From the NCBI RefSeq assembly GCF_042654585.1, contig NZ_JBHSGR010000009.1, positions 62,001 through 126,000 of the forward strand: 64,000 bases of DNA, given 5' to 3'. Of this stretch, positions 8,389-16,677 are shown piece after piece; the stretch's first letter is position 1; every line of letters begins with the position of its first letter. A program made the translations under genes and the position numbers. This DNA is from Geodermatophilus arenarius. Lineage in GTDB: Bacteria; Actinomycetota; Actinomycetes; Mycobacteriales; Geodermatophilaceae. Under the pieces are notes generated by a model that had not been told where the DNA came from, did not search any database, and worked only from the letters and a program-made list of their open reading frames with translations.

Positions 8389-9102
8389 ATGGTCATTCGG
8401 TTGGTCCGCGGTGCGTCCGCCCGCCCCGACGTCGCCTCCGGCCCCGCACCCGTCGTCCTGCGCGTGATCGACCTCGCCGATCCCCGGTGGGACGTCGCGG
8501 CGGAGGCCGGGTGCCTCGACGACGTCGAGCGGGCGCGGGCCGAGCGTGGCACGGCCGCCGTGCGGAGGAGACGTGTCCTGGTCCGGGCCTGCCTGCGACG
8601 GGTGCTGGGCGACCTGCTCGGCACGGGACCGGCCGGCGTCCCGCTGCGGTCCGACGACGGCCGGCCCTTCCTCCCCGGTGACCCCCTGCGCTTCTCCTGC
8701 TCCGCCAGCGAGGACCTCGCCCTGGTCGCCGTGGCGCGCCGCGGTCTGGTGGGCGTGGACGTGCAGCGCCACCGCCCCGAGGAGGTCCGCGACGCCGCGG
8801 ACGAGGACTGGTTGGCCGAGACCGAACGGGTCCGGCTCCGCGCACTCCGGGACGAGGACCGGCCGGAGGCCGTCACACGCGCGTGGACGCAGAAGGAGGC
8901 CGTGGTCAAGGCCAGGGGAACCGGCATCCGGCGGTCGCCCGTTGACCTCGCGACGCCGGTCGCCGACCGCGGGCAGGTCGGTGGCCTGCACGTCTCCCCG
9001 GTGCCGGTCCGACCCGGCTACGTCGCCAGCCTGGCGACGAGTGTCCCGCTGGACCCGGACGTGATCAGCCCTGTGGCCCTGACGCCAGGAGGTAGGAGAT
9101 GA
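8389..9102 (+). CDS. 4'-phosphopantetheinyl transferase (Sfp/AcpS superfamily)
   Basis: 237 residues from ATG 8389 with GGAG four bases upstream. The enzyme moves phosphopantetheine from CoA onto the Ser of carrier domains. Motifs: FSCSASEDLALVAV (about 102-116), GVDVQ (122-126, metal ligand Asp124) and WTQKEAVVKARGTG (166-179, Glu170 and Lys174). The usual Glu of GVDxE is Gln here, a known variant position that may alter metal use. Its stop overlaps the next ATG (ATGA), coupling it to a synthetase containing a carrier domain, while a second carrier-containing synthetase is divergent. Activation of both is the obvious inference. Confidence 0.9.
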   Translation: MVIRLVRGASARPDVASGPAPVVLRVIDLADPRWDVAAEAGCLDDVERARAERGTAAVRRRRVLVRACLRRVLGDLLGTGPAGVPLRSDDGRPFLPGDPLRFSCSASEDLALVAVARRGLVGVDVQRHRPEEVRDAADEDWLAETERVRLRALRDEDRPEAVTRAWTQKEAVVKARGTGIRRSPVDLATPVADRGQVGGLHVSPVPVRPGYVASLATSVPLDPDVISPVALTPGGRR

Positions 9103-12065
9103 CGGAGCTCGGCACCGCACCGGACGAGGTGCGCGCGCCGGCACCGGTGCACCAGGTCGCGGACTTCAGGACCCGCTGCGAGTCCGTGGCCGGCCGCCGG
9201 CTCCCCACCGCCACGGCGCTGCACCAGTGGTCGGTGGCCTCGTACCGGGACTTCTGGCGCACCTTCCTCGACTGGGCGGACCTGGCCTGGGAGGGGTCCG
9301 CGGACACGGTGAGCACGTCGGACGACGTGTGGACCGCCCGCTTCTTCCCGGACGTCCGGCTGAACTACGCCGAGAACCTGCTGCGCCCGCTCGCCGGCGT
9401 CGACGACGCGTCGCCGGCGCTCACCTCCGTGCACGGGGACGGCTCGTCCGAACAGCTCTCCCGGTCGGACCTGCGCGCGCTGGTCCGCCGGACCTCGCGC
9501 GCCCTGGCCGACGCCGGTGTACGTGCCGGGGACACGGTGGCCGCGATCTCCGCCAACAACGCGCGGATCGTCGTCGCCGGGCTCGCCGTGGCGGGTCTCG
9601 GGGCCGCACTGTCGACCGCCACCCCCGACATGGGCGTCAGCAGCCTGCTGGGGCGGTTCGGCCAGGTCGGCGCCACCACGCTGCTGGTCGACCGCTCGAG
9701 CCTCGGTGGCGGTGAGAGGCCCGCCGACGAGGTGCTGCGGGAGGTCGTGTCGGCGCTGCCGGCGACCCGCCGGGTGATCCTGCTCGACGACGGGCCGCTG
9801 CCCGAGGCGGCCGGGCTCCCCGTGAGCCGCCTGACCGACCTCGTGTCGGCGGTGCCGGCCGACGACCCCGGGCCGGACTGGCCGCGGATGGCCTTCGACG
9901 ACCCGCTCTGGGTCCTCTTCTCCTCGGGTACCACCGGACCGCCGAAGGCGATGGTGCACGGGATCGGGGGCTCGCTCCTCGAGCACGTCAAGGAGCACCG
10001 CCTCCACGTCGACCTCCGCCCGACCGACGTCCTGTACTTCCACACCACCACGGCGTGGATGATGTGGAACTGGCAGCTGTCGGCTCTGTCGGTCGGCGCG
10101 CACGTCGTCCTCTACGACGGCCCGATCAGCGGCCCGGAGACGCTCTGGCGCCTGGCGGCGCGGTACGGGGTGACCGTCCTCGGCACCAGCCCCGCCTACC
10201 TGCAGCTGTGCCAGGACGAGGGCTACGTCCCGCGGGCCGACGTCGACGTCAGTGCCATCCGTGCCGTGCTGTCCACCGGGGCGGTCCTGCACGACTGGCA
10301 GTTCGCCTGGGTCGCCGAGAACGTCGGCCCCGTGCCGCTGCAGTCGATCTCGGGCGGTACGGACATCGTCGGCTGCTTCGTGCTCGGCCACCCGGAGGTC
10401 CCGGTGCGTCCGGGTCGCTGCCAGTCGCTCAGCCTGGGCCTGGACGTGGCCGCTCTGGACGACCACGAGCGCCCGGTCCTCGACGAGGTCGGCGAGCTGG
10501 TCTGCCGCAACCCCTTCCCGTCGCGGCCGGTCCGCTTCCTGCAGGACCCCGACGGGGAGCGCTTCCGGACCGCGTACTTCACACAGCACCCCGGCACGTG
10601 GACCCACGGCGACCGCATCGAGATCGCCGGGGACGGCTCCTCGCGGCTCCACGGTCGATCGGACGGCGTCCTCAACGTCAACGGGATCCGCATCGGCCCC
10701 TCGGAGGTCTACACGATCGTCCGCGCGGTGCCCGGCGTCGCCGACGCGATCGCCGTCGAGACCGACGACCCCGCCGCCCCGGGGAGCAGCCGCATGGTGC
10801 TGCTCGTCGTGCTGCAGCAGGGCACGGAGCTCGACGACGAGCTGAGCCGGCACATCCGGGCGAGACTGCGCCGGGAGGGGTCACCCGCGCACGTGCCGTC
10901 GGTGATCCTGGCGGTCGACGAGATCCCGCTGACCCACAACGGCAAGCGGTCGGAGAGCGCGGCGCGGGCCGTGCTCCAGGGCCAGCCGGTCCGCAACCTG
11001 TCGGCGCTGAAGAACCCGCGGTCGCTGGAGTCGATCGGCGCGGCGGCCCGGCGTGCCGAGGAGGCCGCGACCGCCGCAGCCGTCCCGGACGGGGACGACG
11101 ACGTCCACGCCGTCGTGGCGCGGGTGTTCGCCGAGGTGCTCGGCGGCCCGGTGGCCGACGACGTCCACTTCTCCGACGCCGGTGGCACCTCGCGCCAGGC
11201 GATGACGCTGATGCGGCGCCTGCGGATGGAACTGCACCGCCCGGTGCTCCTGGAGGACTTCCTGGTCGACCCGTCCGTGCGCGGTGTGACCAAGGCCGTC
11301 ACCACCGGGGCCACGGCCCACTCCCGGTGCGAGGTGCTGCGCCGCGGCGATCCGGACGTCACCCCGCTCGTCCTCGTGCACGGCTATCTCGGGGACGTCG
11401 ACATCTACCGCACCCTGGTGGACGCGCTGCAGACCTCGGCCTCGGTCTACGGCCTGACGTCCGATCCCCGGATCGCCGCGACCGAGGGGATCACCATCGA
11501 GGAGATCGCCACCCCGCTGGTGGCCACCGTCCAGGAGACGGTCCCCGAGGGGGACGTCCGGCTGGCCGGCTACTCGTTCGGGGGCCTGGTCGCCTACGAG
11601 ATGGCGCGGCAGCTCACCGCAGCCGGCCGGACGGTCACCTTCCTCGGCCTGCTCGACACCGAGCCGCCCTTCGACCACCTGTCCCGGTTCTCCCGCGCCC
11701 TGCGGACCGTGGCGTGGTGGATAGCGCTCCTGGTGCCCGGCATGGTCGAGGACACGGTGCTGGGGGTGCTGCGCCGGCGCTTCGGCCGGACGGTGACGCC
11801 CCTGGACGAGGAGAAGCAGACGTTCGCAGCCGCCTACCGGGTGTTCAACGCCTACCGGCTCGAGCCGTACGCCGGGCCGGTCACGTACTTCCGCGCACGC
11901 TTCCGGGTGCCGGTGATCGCGAACCTGCTGTACGTGTGGCGCCGGGTCGCGCCGGACCTCCGGGTCGTCTCCATCCCCGGCTCCCACCACGTCCTGCTCA
12001 GTGGGGAGCACACGCCCGAGCTGGCGGCGCGCATGGACGCCGCGCTGCGGGAGTCGACGCGCTGA
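9099..12065 (+). CDS. Acetoacetyl-CoA synthetase-like ligase fused to carrier and thioesterase
   Basis: 988 residues. Residues about 20-650 resemble acetoacetyl-CoA synthetase rather than an NRPS A domain: an ACS-type N-terminus (WSVASYRDFWRTFLDWADL), FFPDVRLNYAENLL, P-loop LFSSGTTGPPKAMVHG (about 271-286), the TTTAWMMWNWQLSAL block, GGTDIVGCF, THGDRIEI, and LTHNGKRSE with the catalytic Lys. A carrier domain at about 665-740 has DAGGTSRQAM, where Ser697 replaces the usual GGDS context. Residues 755-988 are an alpha/beta-hydrolase thioesterase with GYSFGG (Ser near 825) and a terminal His (SIPGSHHVLLSGEH). Coupled to the PPTase by ATGA overlap. It probably activates a short keto or branched acid, loads and releases it; product unknown. 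Confidence 0.88.
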   Translation: MTELGTAPDEVRAPAPVHQVADFRTRCESVAGRRLPTATALHQWSVASYRDFWRTFLDWADLAWEGSADTVSTSDDVWTARFFPDVRLNYAENLLRPLAGVDDASPALTSVHGDGSSEQLSRSDLRALVRRTSRALADAGVRAGDTVAAISANNARIVVAGLAVAGLGAALSTATPDMGVSSLLGRFGQVGATTLLVDRSSLGGGERPADEVLREVVSALPATRRVILLDDGPLPEAAGLPVSRLTDLVSAVPADDPGPDWPRMAFDDPLWVLFSSGTTGPPKAMVHGIGGSLLEHVKEHRLHVDLRPTDVLYFHTTTAWMMWNWQLSALSVGAHVVLYDGPISGPETLWRLAARYGVTVLGTSPAYLQLCQDEGYVPRADVDVSAIRAVLSTGAVLHDWQFAWVAENVGPVPLQSISGGTDIVGCFVLGHPEVPVRPGRCQSLSLGLDVAALDDHERPVLDEVGELVCRNPFPSRPVRFLQDPDGERFRTAYFTQHPGTWTHGDRIEIAGDGSSRLHGRSDGVLNVNGIRIGPSEVYTIVRAVPGVADAIAVETDDPAAPGSSRMVLLVVLQQGTELDDELSRHIRARLRREGSPAHVPSVILAVDEIPLTHNGKRSESAARAVLQGQPVRNLSALKNPRSLESIGAAARRAEEAATAAAVPDGDDDVHAVVARVFAEVLGGPVADDVHFSDAGGTSRQAMTLMRRLRMELHRPVLLEDFLVDPSVRGVTKAVTTGATAHSRCEVLRRGDPDVTPLVLVHGYLGDVDIYRTLVDALQTSASVYGLTSDPRIAATEGITIEEIATPLVATVQETVPEGDVRLAGYSFGGLVAYEMARQLTAAGRTVTFLGLLDTEPPFDHLSRFSRALRTVAWWIALLVPGMVEDTVLGVLRRRFGRTVTPLDEEKQTFAAAYRVFNAYRLEPYAGPVTYFRARFRVPVIANLLYVWRRVAPDLRVVSIPGSHHVLLSGEHTPELAARMDAALRESTR

Positions 12066-12118
12066 CGGTGCCTGGCGTGCCGGGGTCGCCGCGCTGACGG
12101 CGCCCGGCGTGCCGGGCC
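12059..12118. repeat. Tandem near-repeat across the synthetase stop codon
   Basis: A unit beginning GCGCTGACGG is present at 12059-12090 and again, slightly diverged and 4 bases shorter, at 12091-12118 (period 32). The first copy contains the TGA stop of the synthetase, so the tail of the gene has been duplicated just downstream. Confidence 0.6.
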
Positions 12119-12140
12119 GACGGCGGCTCGCGCCGCCTGG

Positions 12141-12171
12141 CCGGCGGGGCGGTCAGCCGACCGTCCGCCGG
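12141..12171. terminator. Imperfect hairpin between convergent genes
   Basis: CCGGCGG/CCGCCGG outer arms (12141-12147, 12165-12171) and CGGTC/GACCG inner arms (12150-12154, 12159-12163) form a stem interrupted by a small asymmetric bulge, placed between the synthetase (12065) and the leftward micro-protein gene (12179). Confidence 0.55.
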
Positions 12172-12178
12172 ACGGTGC

Positions 12179-12403
12179 TCAGCGGGCGCCGAGGAGCCGG
12201 GCGAGGAGCGAGCGGCGGTACCGGTCGCAGTCGCAGAGCGCACAGTCGGTGCCGCGGCGGTAGTGCTGGTGCGCCTGCCGGCCGTGGCCGCAGTCGCTGC
12301 AGGTCGCCACGCCGGCGCTCGGGGCGGGGGCGGGCGCCGGCCGGACCTCGGGCTGGGCGAGCGCGGTGTTGCCGGTGAACTCGGCGCGGCGAGCGGGCTC
12401 CAT
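12179..12403 (-). CDS. Cys/His-rich micro-protein, paralogue of the one at 15.3 kb
   Basis: 74 residues from ATG 12403, supported by AGGAGG seven bases upstream. The first 40 residues are Ala/Pro-rich. The C-terminus carries a compact putative metal-binding array: CSDCGHGRQAHQHYRRG, then DCALCDCDRYRR. Five cysteines and three histidines in about 30 residues suggest a zinc ribbon-like knuckle. A second gene at 15283 repeats the array (CTCGHGRTAHEHHRRG, DCALCDC) with a different N-terminus. I do not recognise a named family; a regulatory, redox or protein-binding role is open. It is separated from its neighbours by terminators and an independent ribosome site. Confidence 0.72.
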   Translation of the reverse strand: MEPARRAEFTGNTALAQPEVRPAPAPAPSAGVATCSDCGHGRQAHQHYRRGTDCALCDCDRYRRSLLARLLGAR

Positions 12404-12590
12404 GGTCGACCTCCTGGGGCTGCGGGCCCCCGGTGGGCCGTGCACCGACCTGAGCCTAGGGCTCCGCTTCGCAATCGCCTAGTCACGCACCGTTCCGAAT
12501 GGCCAGGTGGCGCAGCCGCCTCACTCGTCACGGTGATCGGCGTAGCGACGGCACGTCGGGGTGGACCTGACGACGAGACCGTGGGCTCCT

Positions 12591-12616
12591 CCCCGCCGAC
12601 AGCGCTGTCGGCGGGG
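12591..12616 (-). terminator. 26-bp perfect palindrome downstream of GT2 gene
   Basis: CCCCGCCGACAGC is followed directly by its exact complement, 13 + 13 bp with no spacer, 43 bp beyond the stop of the leftward GT2 gene at 12659. Most likely a terminator, although loop-free palindromes can also be protein-binding sites. Confidence 0.6.
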
Positions 12617-12658
12617 CCTCCGGACGACCTGGGCTCGCCCCCGTCGCCGGGGGCACGG

Positions 12659-13528
12659 TCACGCCGTCTGCTCAGCTCCGCGCGACCCGGCCTCGCTCAG
12701 GCGCTGCGCCGGCAGCGCGATGGGCGCCACCGGGACGCGGCGGCCCTTGCCGTTGCACCGCTCGACGGCCAGCGCGCGCAGCACCCGGAAGCCGTCCCGC
12801 CAGGTGTTGAGGTTGCTGGTCCCGTGCAGTCGCGGGTGCTCGTAGCTGGGCACCTCGGTGATCTGCATACCGGCCTTGGCCATGCGGGTGTTGATGATCG
12901 TCTCGATCTCGAAGCCGTCCCCCCACAGCTTGACGTCACCGTGCTCCGTGCCGGGGTCCAGGTCGAGGGACGAGAGGCAGTGCGTCCAGAACGCGTTGTA
13001 GCCGTAGCAGAGGTCGGTGTAGCGCGTGCCGAACAGGACGTTCGCGGCGCGGTTGAGCCACCGGTTGCCCCAGGCCCGCGTCCGGGTGATGTCCGAGCTG
13101 CCGCCGTCGCCGGCGAAGCGGGTGCCCTTGGCGAAGTCCGCGCCGGCGGTGAGCGCGGCGACGAAACGCTCGATCTCCTGCCCGTCGGCCGAACCGTCGG
13201 CGTCGAGCATGACGACGATGTCGCCCGTGACGGCCGCGAAGCCGCACGCCATCGCGTTGCCCTTGCCGTGGCGGTTCTGCCGGACGATCCGGACGTCGGG
13301 CCGGAGCGCCCGGGCCACCTCGATCGTGTCGTCGACGCTGTGCCCGTCGACGACGATCACCTCGTGCAGGCCGGCGGGGAGGCGCGAGAAGACGTGCGGG
13401 AGGTTCCGCGCCTCGTTGTAGGTCGGGATGACGACGCTCACCCGCGGCACGGCGGTGCGGACGGGGACGTGGTGGATGCGGGCCTGCGTCGGGATGCGGA
13501 CGTCCGTGTGGCTCTGGGTCTCTGTCAT
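12659..13528 (-). CDS. GT2 polyprenyl-phosphate glycosyltransferase (DPM1-like)
   Basis: 289 residues from ATG 13528. GT-A domain: VSVVIPTYNEARNLPHV (30-46), HEVIVVDGHSVDDT and the DxD site MLDADGS (Asp109, Asp111). It lacks C-terminal membrane spans, as in soluble dolichol-phosphate-mannose synthase-type enzymes that load a sugar from a nucleotide donor onto polyprenyl phosphate. The block GYNAFWTHCL and TRMAKAGMQITEVPSYEHPR are typical of that subfamily. A polyprenyl-phosphate sugar made here would feed extracytoplasmic glycosylation of the glycan or of secreted proteins. The neighbouring Thr-rich exported protein would make a possible O-glycosylation substrate; that link is speculation. 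Confidence 0.88.
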   Translation of the reverse strand: MTETQSHTDVRIPTQARIHHVPVRTAVPRVSVVIPTYNEARNLPHVFSRLPAGLHEVIVVDGHSVDDTIEVARALRPDVRIVRQNRHGKGNAMACGFAAVTGDIVVMLDADGSADGQEIERFVAALTAGADFAKGTRFAGDGGSSDITRTRAWGNRWLNRAANVLFGTRYTDLCYGYNAFWTHCLSSLDLDPGTEHGDVKLWGDGFEIETIINTRMAKAGMQITEVPSYEHPRLHGTSNLNTWRDGFRVLRALAVERCNGKGRRVPVAPIALPAQRLSEAGSRGAEQTA

Positions 13529-13719
13529 GTCTCAGCTCTCGTGGCTGGTGGGCTGTCTCTGGGCACTGGGCCGCGGCCTCGTCCGGGACGCCGGGGACCA
13601 CGACGGGTCCGCGAGGCGGTGCGCACAGGGCGCGGGAGGAGGCGGGCCGAGGTGTGGTGCCGGCTGGCGCCGGAGCTCGACCACAGGAGCGGCGGGTCGG
13701 GCGACCTGCCGCGCGTGCC

Positions 13720-15048
13720 TCAGTCGGGAGACGAGCCAGGGTCGTCGGCGCGGGGGGAGACCGGGTCGACGTCGGAACCGTGCGGGAGACCCGCCGCCGA
13801 CGGGGAGGGGGCCGGGAGGCTCCCGCCGAGGACGGCGAGGTCCTGCGCGGACCCACCGTGCTGCCCGCCACCCGGGACGTAGCTGCCGGCGGTCCCCGTG
13901 CCGCAGGAGCCGGTGGGCGCGAGGGGCACCGGGGGCGGCAGCGGAGCCGGCACGGGCGGCGGAGGAGGACTGAGGGGAGCCTCGGCCGGGAGCGCGGACG
14001 CGGGCGCGGGGGTCGCCTCGAGGGTGGGCACCGGAGGACTCACGGCCGTGCCGCCCGCGTGGGAGGTCTTCTCCGCGGCGTCTCGCGCGCTCTGCTCGGA
14101 CGCCATCGCACTCCGGCTGCCGCCGTCGTCGTCGCTGCGAGCAGGGACGGACTCAGCCGTCTCCGGCGTCACGACACGCTCGCCGGCGTCACAGGCCGGG
14201 TGGGTGACGGCGTGCGTGACCGCCTTGTCCGCGGGAGCGGCCTCCTCCACGGCCTCGGCCTCGGGACCGGCCTCGGGACCGGCGGCCTCGGGCTCCGTGG
14301 TCCCGCTCGTCGCCTGCCCGTCCTCGGCCGGCGCGGTCGCGGGCTGCGCACCGGTGCCGGTGGTCGCGGTGCCGGTGGTCGTCGTGCCGGTGGTCGTCGT
14401 GCCGGTGGTCGCGGTGCCGGTCGTCGTGCCGGTGGTCGGGGTGCCGGTCGTCGGCGTGGCGGTGGTCGGGGTGCCGGTCGTCGGGGTCGACGCGTCCGTG
14501 GCCGGCGTGCCCGTACCGGGCGAGGCCGGCGTACCGGTGGCCGGCGTCCCGGCATCCGCGCCCGGCGTCGCCGGCACTGGCGGCGAGACAGGAGCCGGGG
14601 ACGGCTGTGACGCCGGCGGCTGCGCCGACTCGACCGGAGCGGGCGGCTCGACGGGCGGGACCGGGGTGGTCGGCTCGGGCGGCGTCACCGGGACCGGCGG
14701 AGCCGCGGTCTCGGCAGGCGGGGGCGCGGTGACGGGCGGCGTCTCGACCGGCTGCTCGACAGGACCGGTGCCGGTGTCCTCCGCCTCGCCGTCGTCCTCC
14801 GCCTCGTCGTGGTCCTCCCAGGAGCCGGCGTACCCGTCCGCTCCACGGTGGGTGTGGTCGGCGGACAGTCCCTCGTCAGCGCGTGCGGCTCCGGCCAGGA
14901 CCCCGAGGACCACCGTGGCACCCACGAGGAACACGAGGAGCACGAGGACGCGGACGAGGAGCGGACGGCGCGTGCGACGGTCGGCCACGTCCGGAACGGG
15001 CACCGCGACGGAGCCGAGCGCTCCCGCGGAGTGTCCGTTCGCCAGCAC
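13720..15048 (-). CDS. Exported Thr/Pro/Gly/Ala-rich low-complexity protein
   Basis: 442 residues from GTG 15048, chosen for its GAGGAGG site five bases upstream; GTG 15120 would add 24 residues without a ribosome site. Residues 1-28 are basic and cytoplasmic, about 29-52 form a hydrophobic export segment (LLVRVLVLLVFLVGATVVLG), and AARADE may be a cleavage site. The rest is extracytoplasmic: an acidic patch, Pro-rich runs (PPVTAPPPAET), a TTGT/TTGTP repeat tract and a second Pro-rich tract. Only three or so cysteines are present. No catalytic domain is visible. The composition suits an O-glycosylated, extended wall or matrix protein, but the function is unknown. Confidence 0.6.
   Translation of the reverse strand: MLANGHSAGALGSVAVPVPDVADRRTRRPLLVRVLVLLVFLVGATVVLGVLAGAARADEGLSADHTHRGADGYAGSWEDHDEAEDDGEAEDTGTGPVEQPVETPPVTAPPPAETAAPPVPVTPPEPTTPVPPVEPPAPVESAQPPASQPSPAPVSPPVPATPGADAGTPATGTPASPGTGTPATDASTPTTGTPTTATPTTGTPTTGTTTGTATTGTTTTGTTTTGTATTGTGAQPATAPAEDGQATSGTTEPEAAGPEAGPEAEAVEEAAPADKAVTHAVTHPACDAGERVVTPETAESVPARSDDDGGSRSAMASEQSARDAAEKTSHAGGTAVSPPVPTLEATPAPASALPAEAPLSPPPPPVPAPLPPPVPLAPTGSCGTGTAGSYVPGGGQHGGSAQDLAVLGGSLPAPSPSAAGLPHGSDVDPVSPRADDPGSSPD
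14353..14495. repeat. Minisatellite encoding TTGT-type repeats
   Basis: Degenerate tandem units of about 15 bp built on GCCGGTGGTCGTCGT run through the coding region of the exported Thr-rich protein and encode repeats such as TTGTT and TTGTA. Length variation by slippage would change the extracellular stalk without breaking frame. Confidence 0.75.
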
Positions 15049-15282
15049 GCTGCCCTCCTCGCGGCCACAGCGCGCCGGTCGCGACGTGGCAGGGGCAGCG
15101 AGCTCCGGGCCCGCGGACACCCCGGAGGCGACCTTCCCCGGCAGATCGTCCGGCGTCCATCAGATCGAGCGACGGCCTTCCGACCCACCAGGCGTGTCTC
15201 ACTCTCCGTAGCGGTCTCCCTCTCCTGGGGAGTGAGTCATCCGCCCGCCATGCACCGCGTATTCACCCGGGAGAGGGAACGC

Positions 15283-15456
15283 TCACCCTCGACCGCGGCG
15301 GAACCACCGGTGACGCCGGTAGGTACGGCAGTCGCACAGCGCGCAGTCGCTGCCCCGGCGGTGGTGCTCGTGTGCCGTCCGCCCGTGACCGCAGGTGCAG
15401 GGCAGGCCCATCGGGGCGGGGGGCTCCTCGACGGCACGCAGGTGACGCCGCGTCAC
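15283..15456 (-). CDS. Cys/His-rich micro-protein, second paralogue
   Basis: 57 residues if started at GTG 15456. The frame is open upstream to 15654 and the true start is uncertain, as no strong ribosome site is seen. The C-terminal array CTCGHGRTAHEHHRRG followed by DCALCDCRTYRRHRW matches the gene at 12179 almost position for position, while the N-termini are unrelated. This restraint on the cysteines and histidines, in the face of free drift elsewhere, argues that both are real genes and that the array binds metal. Function unknown. Confidence 0.65.
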   Translation of the reverse strand: MTRRHLRAVEEPPAPMGLPCTCGHGRTAHEHHRRGSDCALCDCRTYRRHRWFRRGRG

Positions 15457-15764
15457 GGACCCGGCGTCGTCTGGGGGCAGGCCGCGCGGACTCGGCAGTG
15501 GTCCCTCACCCGGAGCATGCACCGCGCGCCCTTCCGACGCCCCCCGCAGCAGTGGCGTCCTGGTGAGCCCAGATGGTACGGCGGCGAACGCCCTGCGCAA
15601 CCCGCTGATGCGCGGGCTCGCGCAGCCGGCGTGGCCAGGAGCCGTCGGGTGCACGCTGCGTCACGCCGACGTCGCCGACCGGGTGGAGCTCCCGGTCCTC
15701 CCCACGGGCCGGTCGTCGGGCGCCCGGTGCTGGCCGGGCCGTCCAGGGGGCCGAGCTCCGGGTC
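15457..15764. other. Gene-poor stretch
   Basis: About 308 bases between the micro-protein and the membrane-protein gene end. Part could be N-terminal coding sequence of the micro-protein if it starts upstream. Otherwise nothing recognisable was seen. Confidence 0.4.
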
Positions 15765-16634
15765 TCAGTCCTGCGGGGCGGGCACCCGCTGGGCGGGCGC
15801 CTCGAGCGACAGCGCGTCGTCGCGGCGGCGCAGCCAGGCCGCCGGCAGCACCAGCCGCGGCGCGACACCGACGAGCACCGCGACCAGCACGGCGACGGCG
15901 GACAGCGCCTCGCCGGACTCCTCGACGAACGTCGCCATGGCGGACCACTGGGCGCCGACCCATCCCGAGACGGCGGACAGCCCCACCGAGGCGACGGCGT
16001 ACAGGCAGAGGGTGGTCAGCACGCGGCGCCGGTCGCGGCGCTCGGCGCGGCTGATGAACGCGAGGACGGCGAGGACCGCCCCGGCGAGCAGCACGCTCAC
16101 GACGACGGCGCCCACCGGCGAGACGACCGAGGACAGCGCCTGCATGCCGGTGACGTGCACGGTGCTGCCGGCCTTGACCACCGCGATCCCGCCGGCCACC
16201 GCGCCGACGGCCAGCCACCAGGTGCGGCGGCCGGGGTTTCGCGCCGCGCCCGCGACCGCGGCGAGGGAGGCGGCGGCGAAGAGGGCGGCCACGTACATGC
16301 GCGGCAGCGAGTACGGGGCGTCCATGGACAGCACCCGGGACACCTGGCCGGTCGTGCCCTGCAGGCGCAGCGTGTAGCCGACCGCCTCGAGCGCCACGGC
16401 GAGGGCGGCCAGTCCGACCCCGACCGGCGGCAGCGGCACGCGCCGGCGGGCCGGGCGGACGGCGGCCCGCGCGGCGGCCGGGGAGCCGCCGAGCGCCGCG
16501 GTGGTCAGCGGCTCCCCGACCCCGGTGCCCGGCGAGCGGCGGTCGGCCAGCCGGATGCCCCGGCCCAGGACGACGCCGAGCGCGACGGCGACGACCACCC
16601 ACGCGGCGAGCCCGCCGACGATCCACGTCCACAC
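15765..16634 (-). CDS. Polytopic membrane protein of unknown function
   Basis: 289 residues from GTG 16634 (VWTWIVGGLAAWVVVAVALG). Hydrophobic spans lie near residues 3-22, 70-90, 113-132, 140-158, 170-192, 207-225 and 240-262, so six or seven membrane helices are likely. The tail is charged. No motif of a transporter, glycosyltransferase or acyltransferase was recognised. It lies 43 bp downstream of galE and follows ugd-galE on the same strand, so it may be co-transcribed with sugar-nucleotide genes, but nothing in the sequence defines its task. Confidence 0.75.
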   Translation of the reverse strand: MWTWIVGGLAAWVVVAVALGVVLGRGIRLADRRSPGTGVGEPLTTAALGGSPAAARAAVRPARRRVPLPPVGVGLAALAVALEAVGYTLRLQGTTGQVSRVLSMDAPYSLPRMYVAALFAAASLAAVAGAARNPGRRTWWLAVGAVAGGIAVVKAGSTVHVTGMQALSSVVSPVGAVVVSVLLAGAVLAVLAFISRAERRDRRRVLTTLCLYAVASVGLSAVSGWVGAQWSAMATFVEESGEALSAVAVLVAVLVGVAPRLVLPAAWLRRRDDALSLEAPAQRVPAPQD

Positions 16635-16677
16635 GTGCGTGACATCGGCAGGTCCGGGCCCGGACGTGACAGTCCGG

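Noticed and set aside
14353..14495. CRISPR-like repeat tract
   Set aside because: Units are contiguous, diverged and in frame within a protein gene; there are no spacers and no cas genes.
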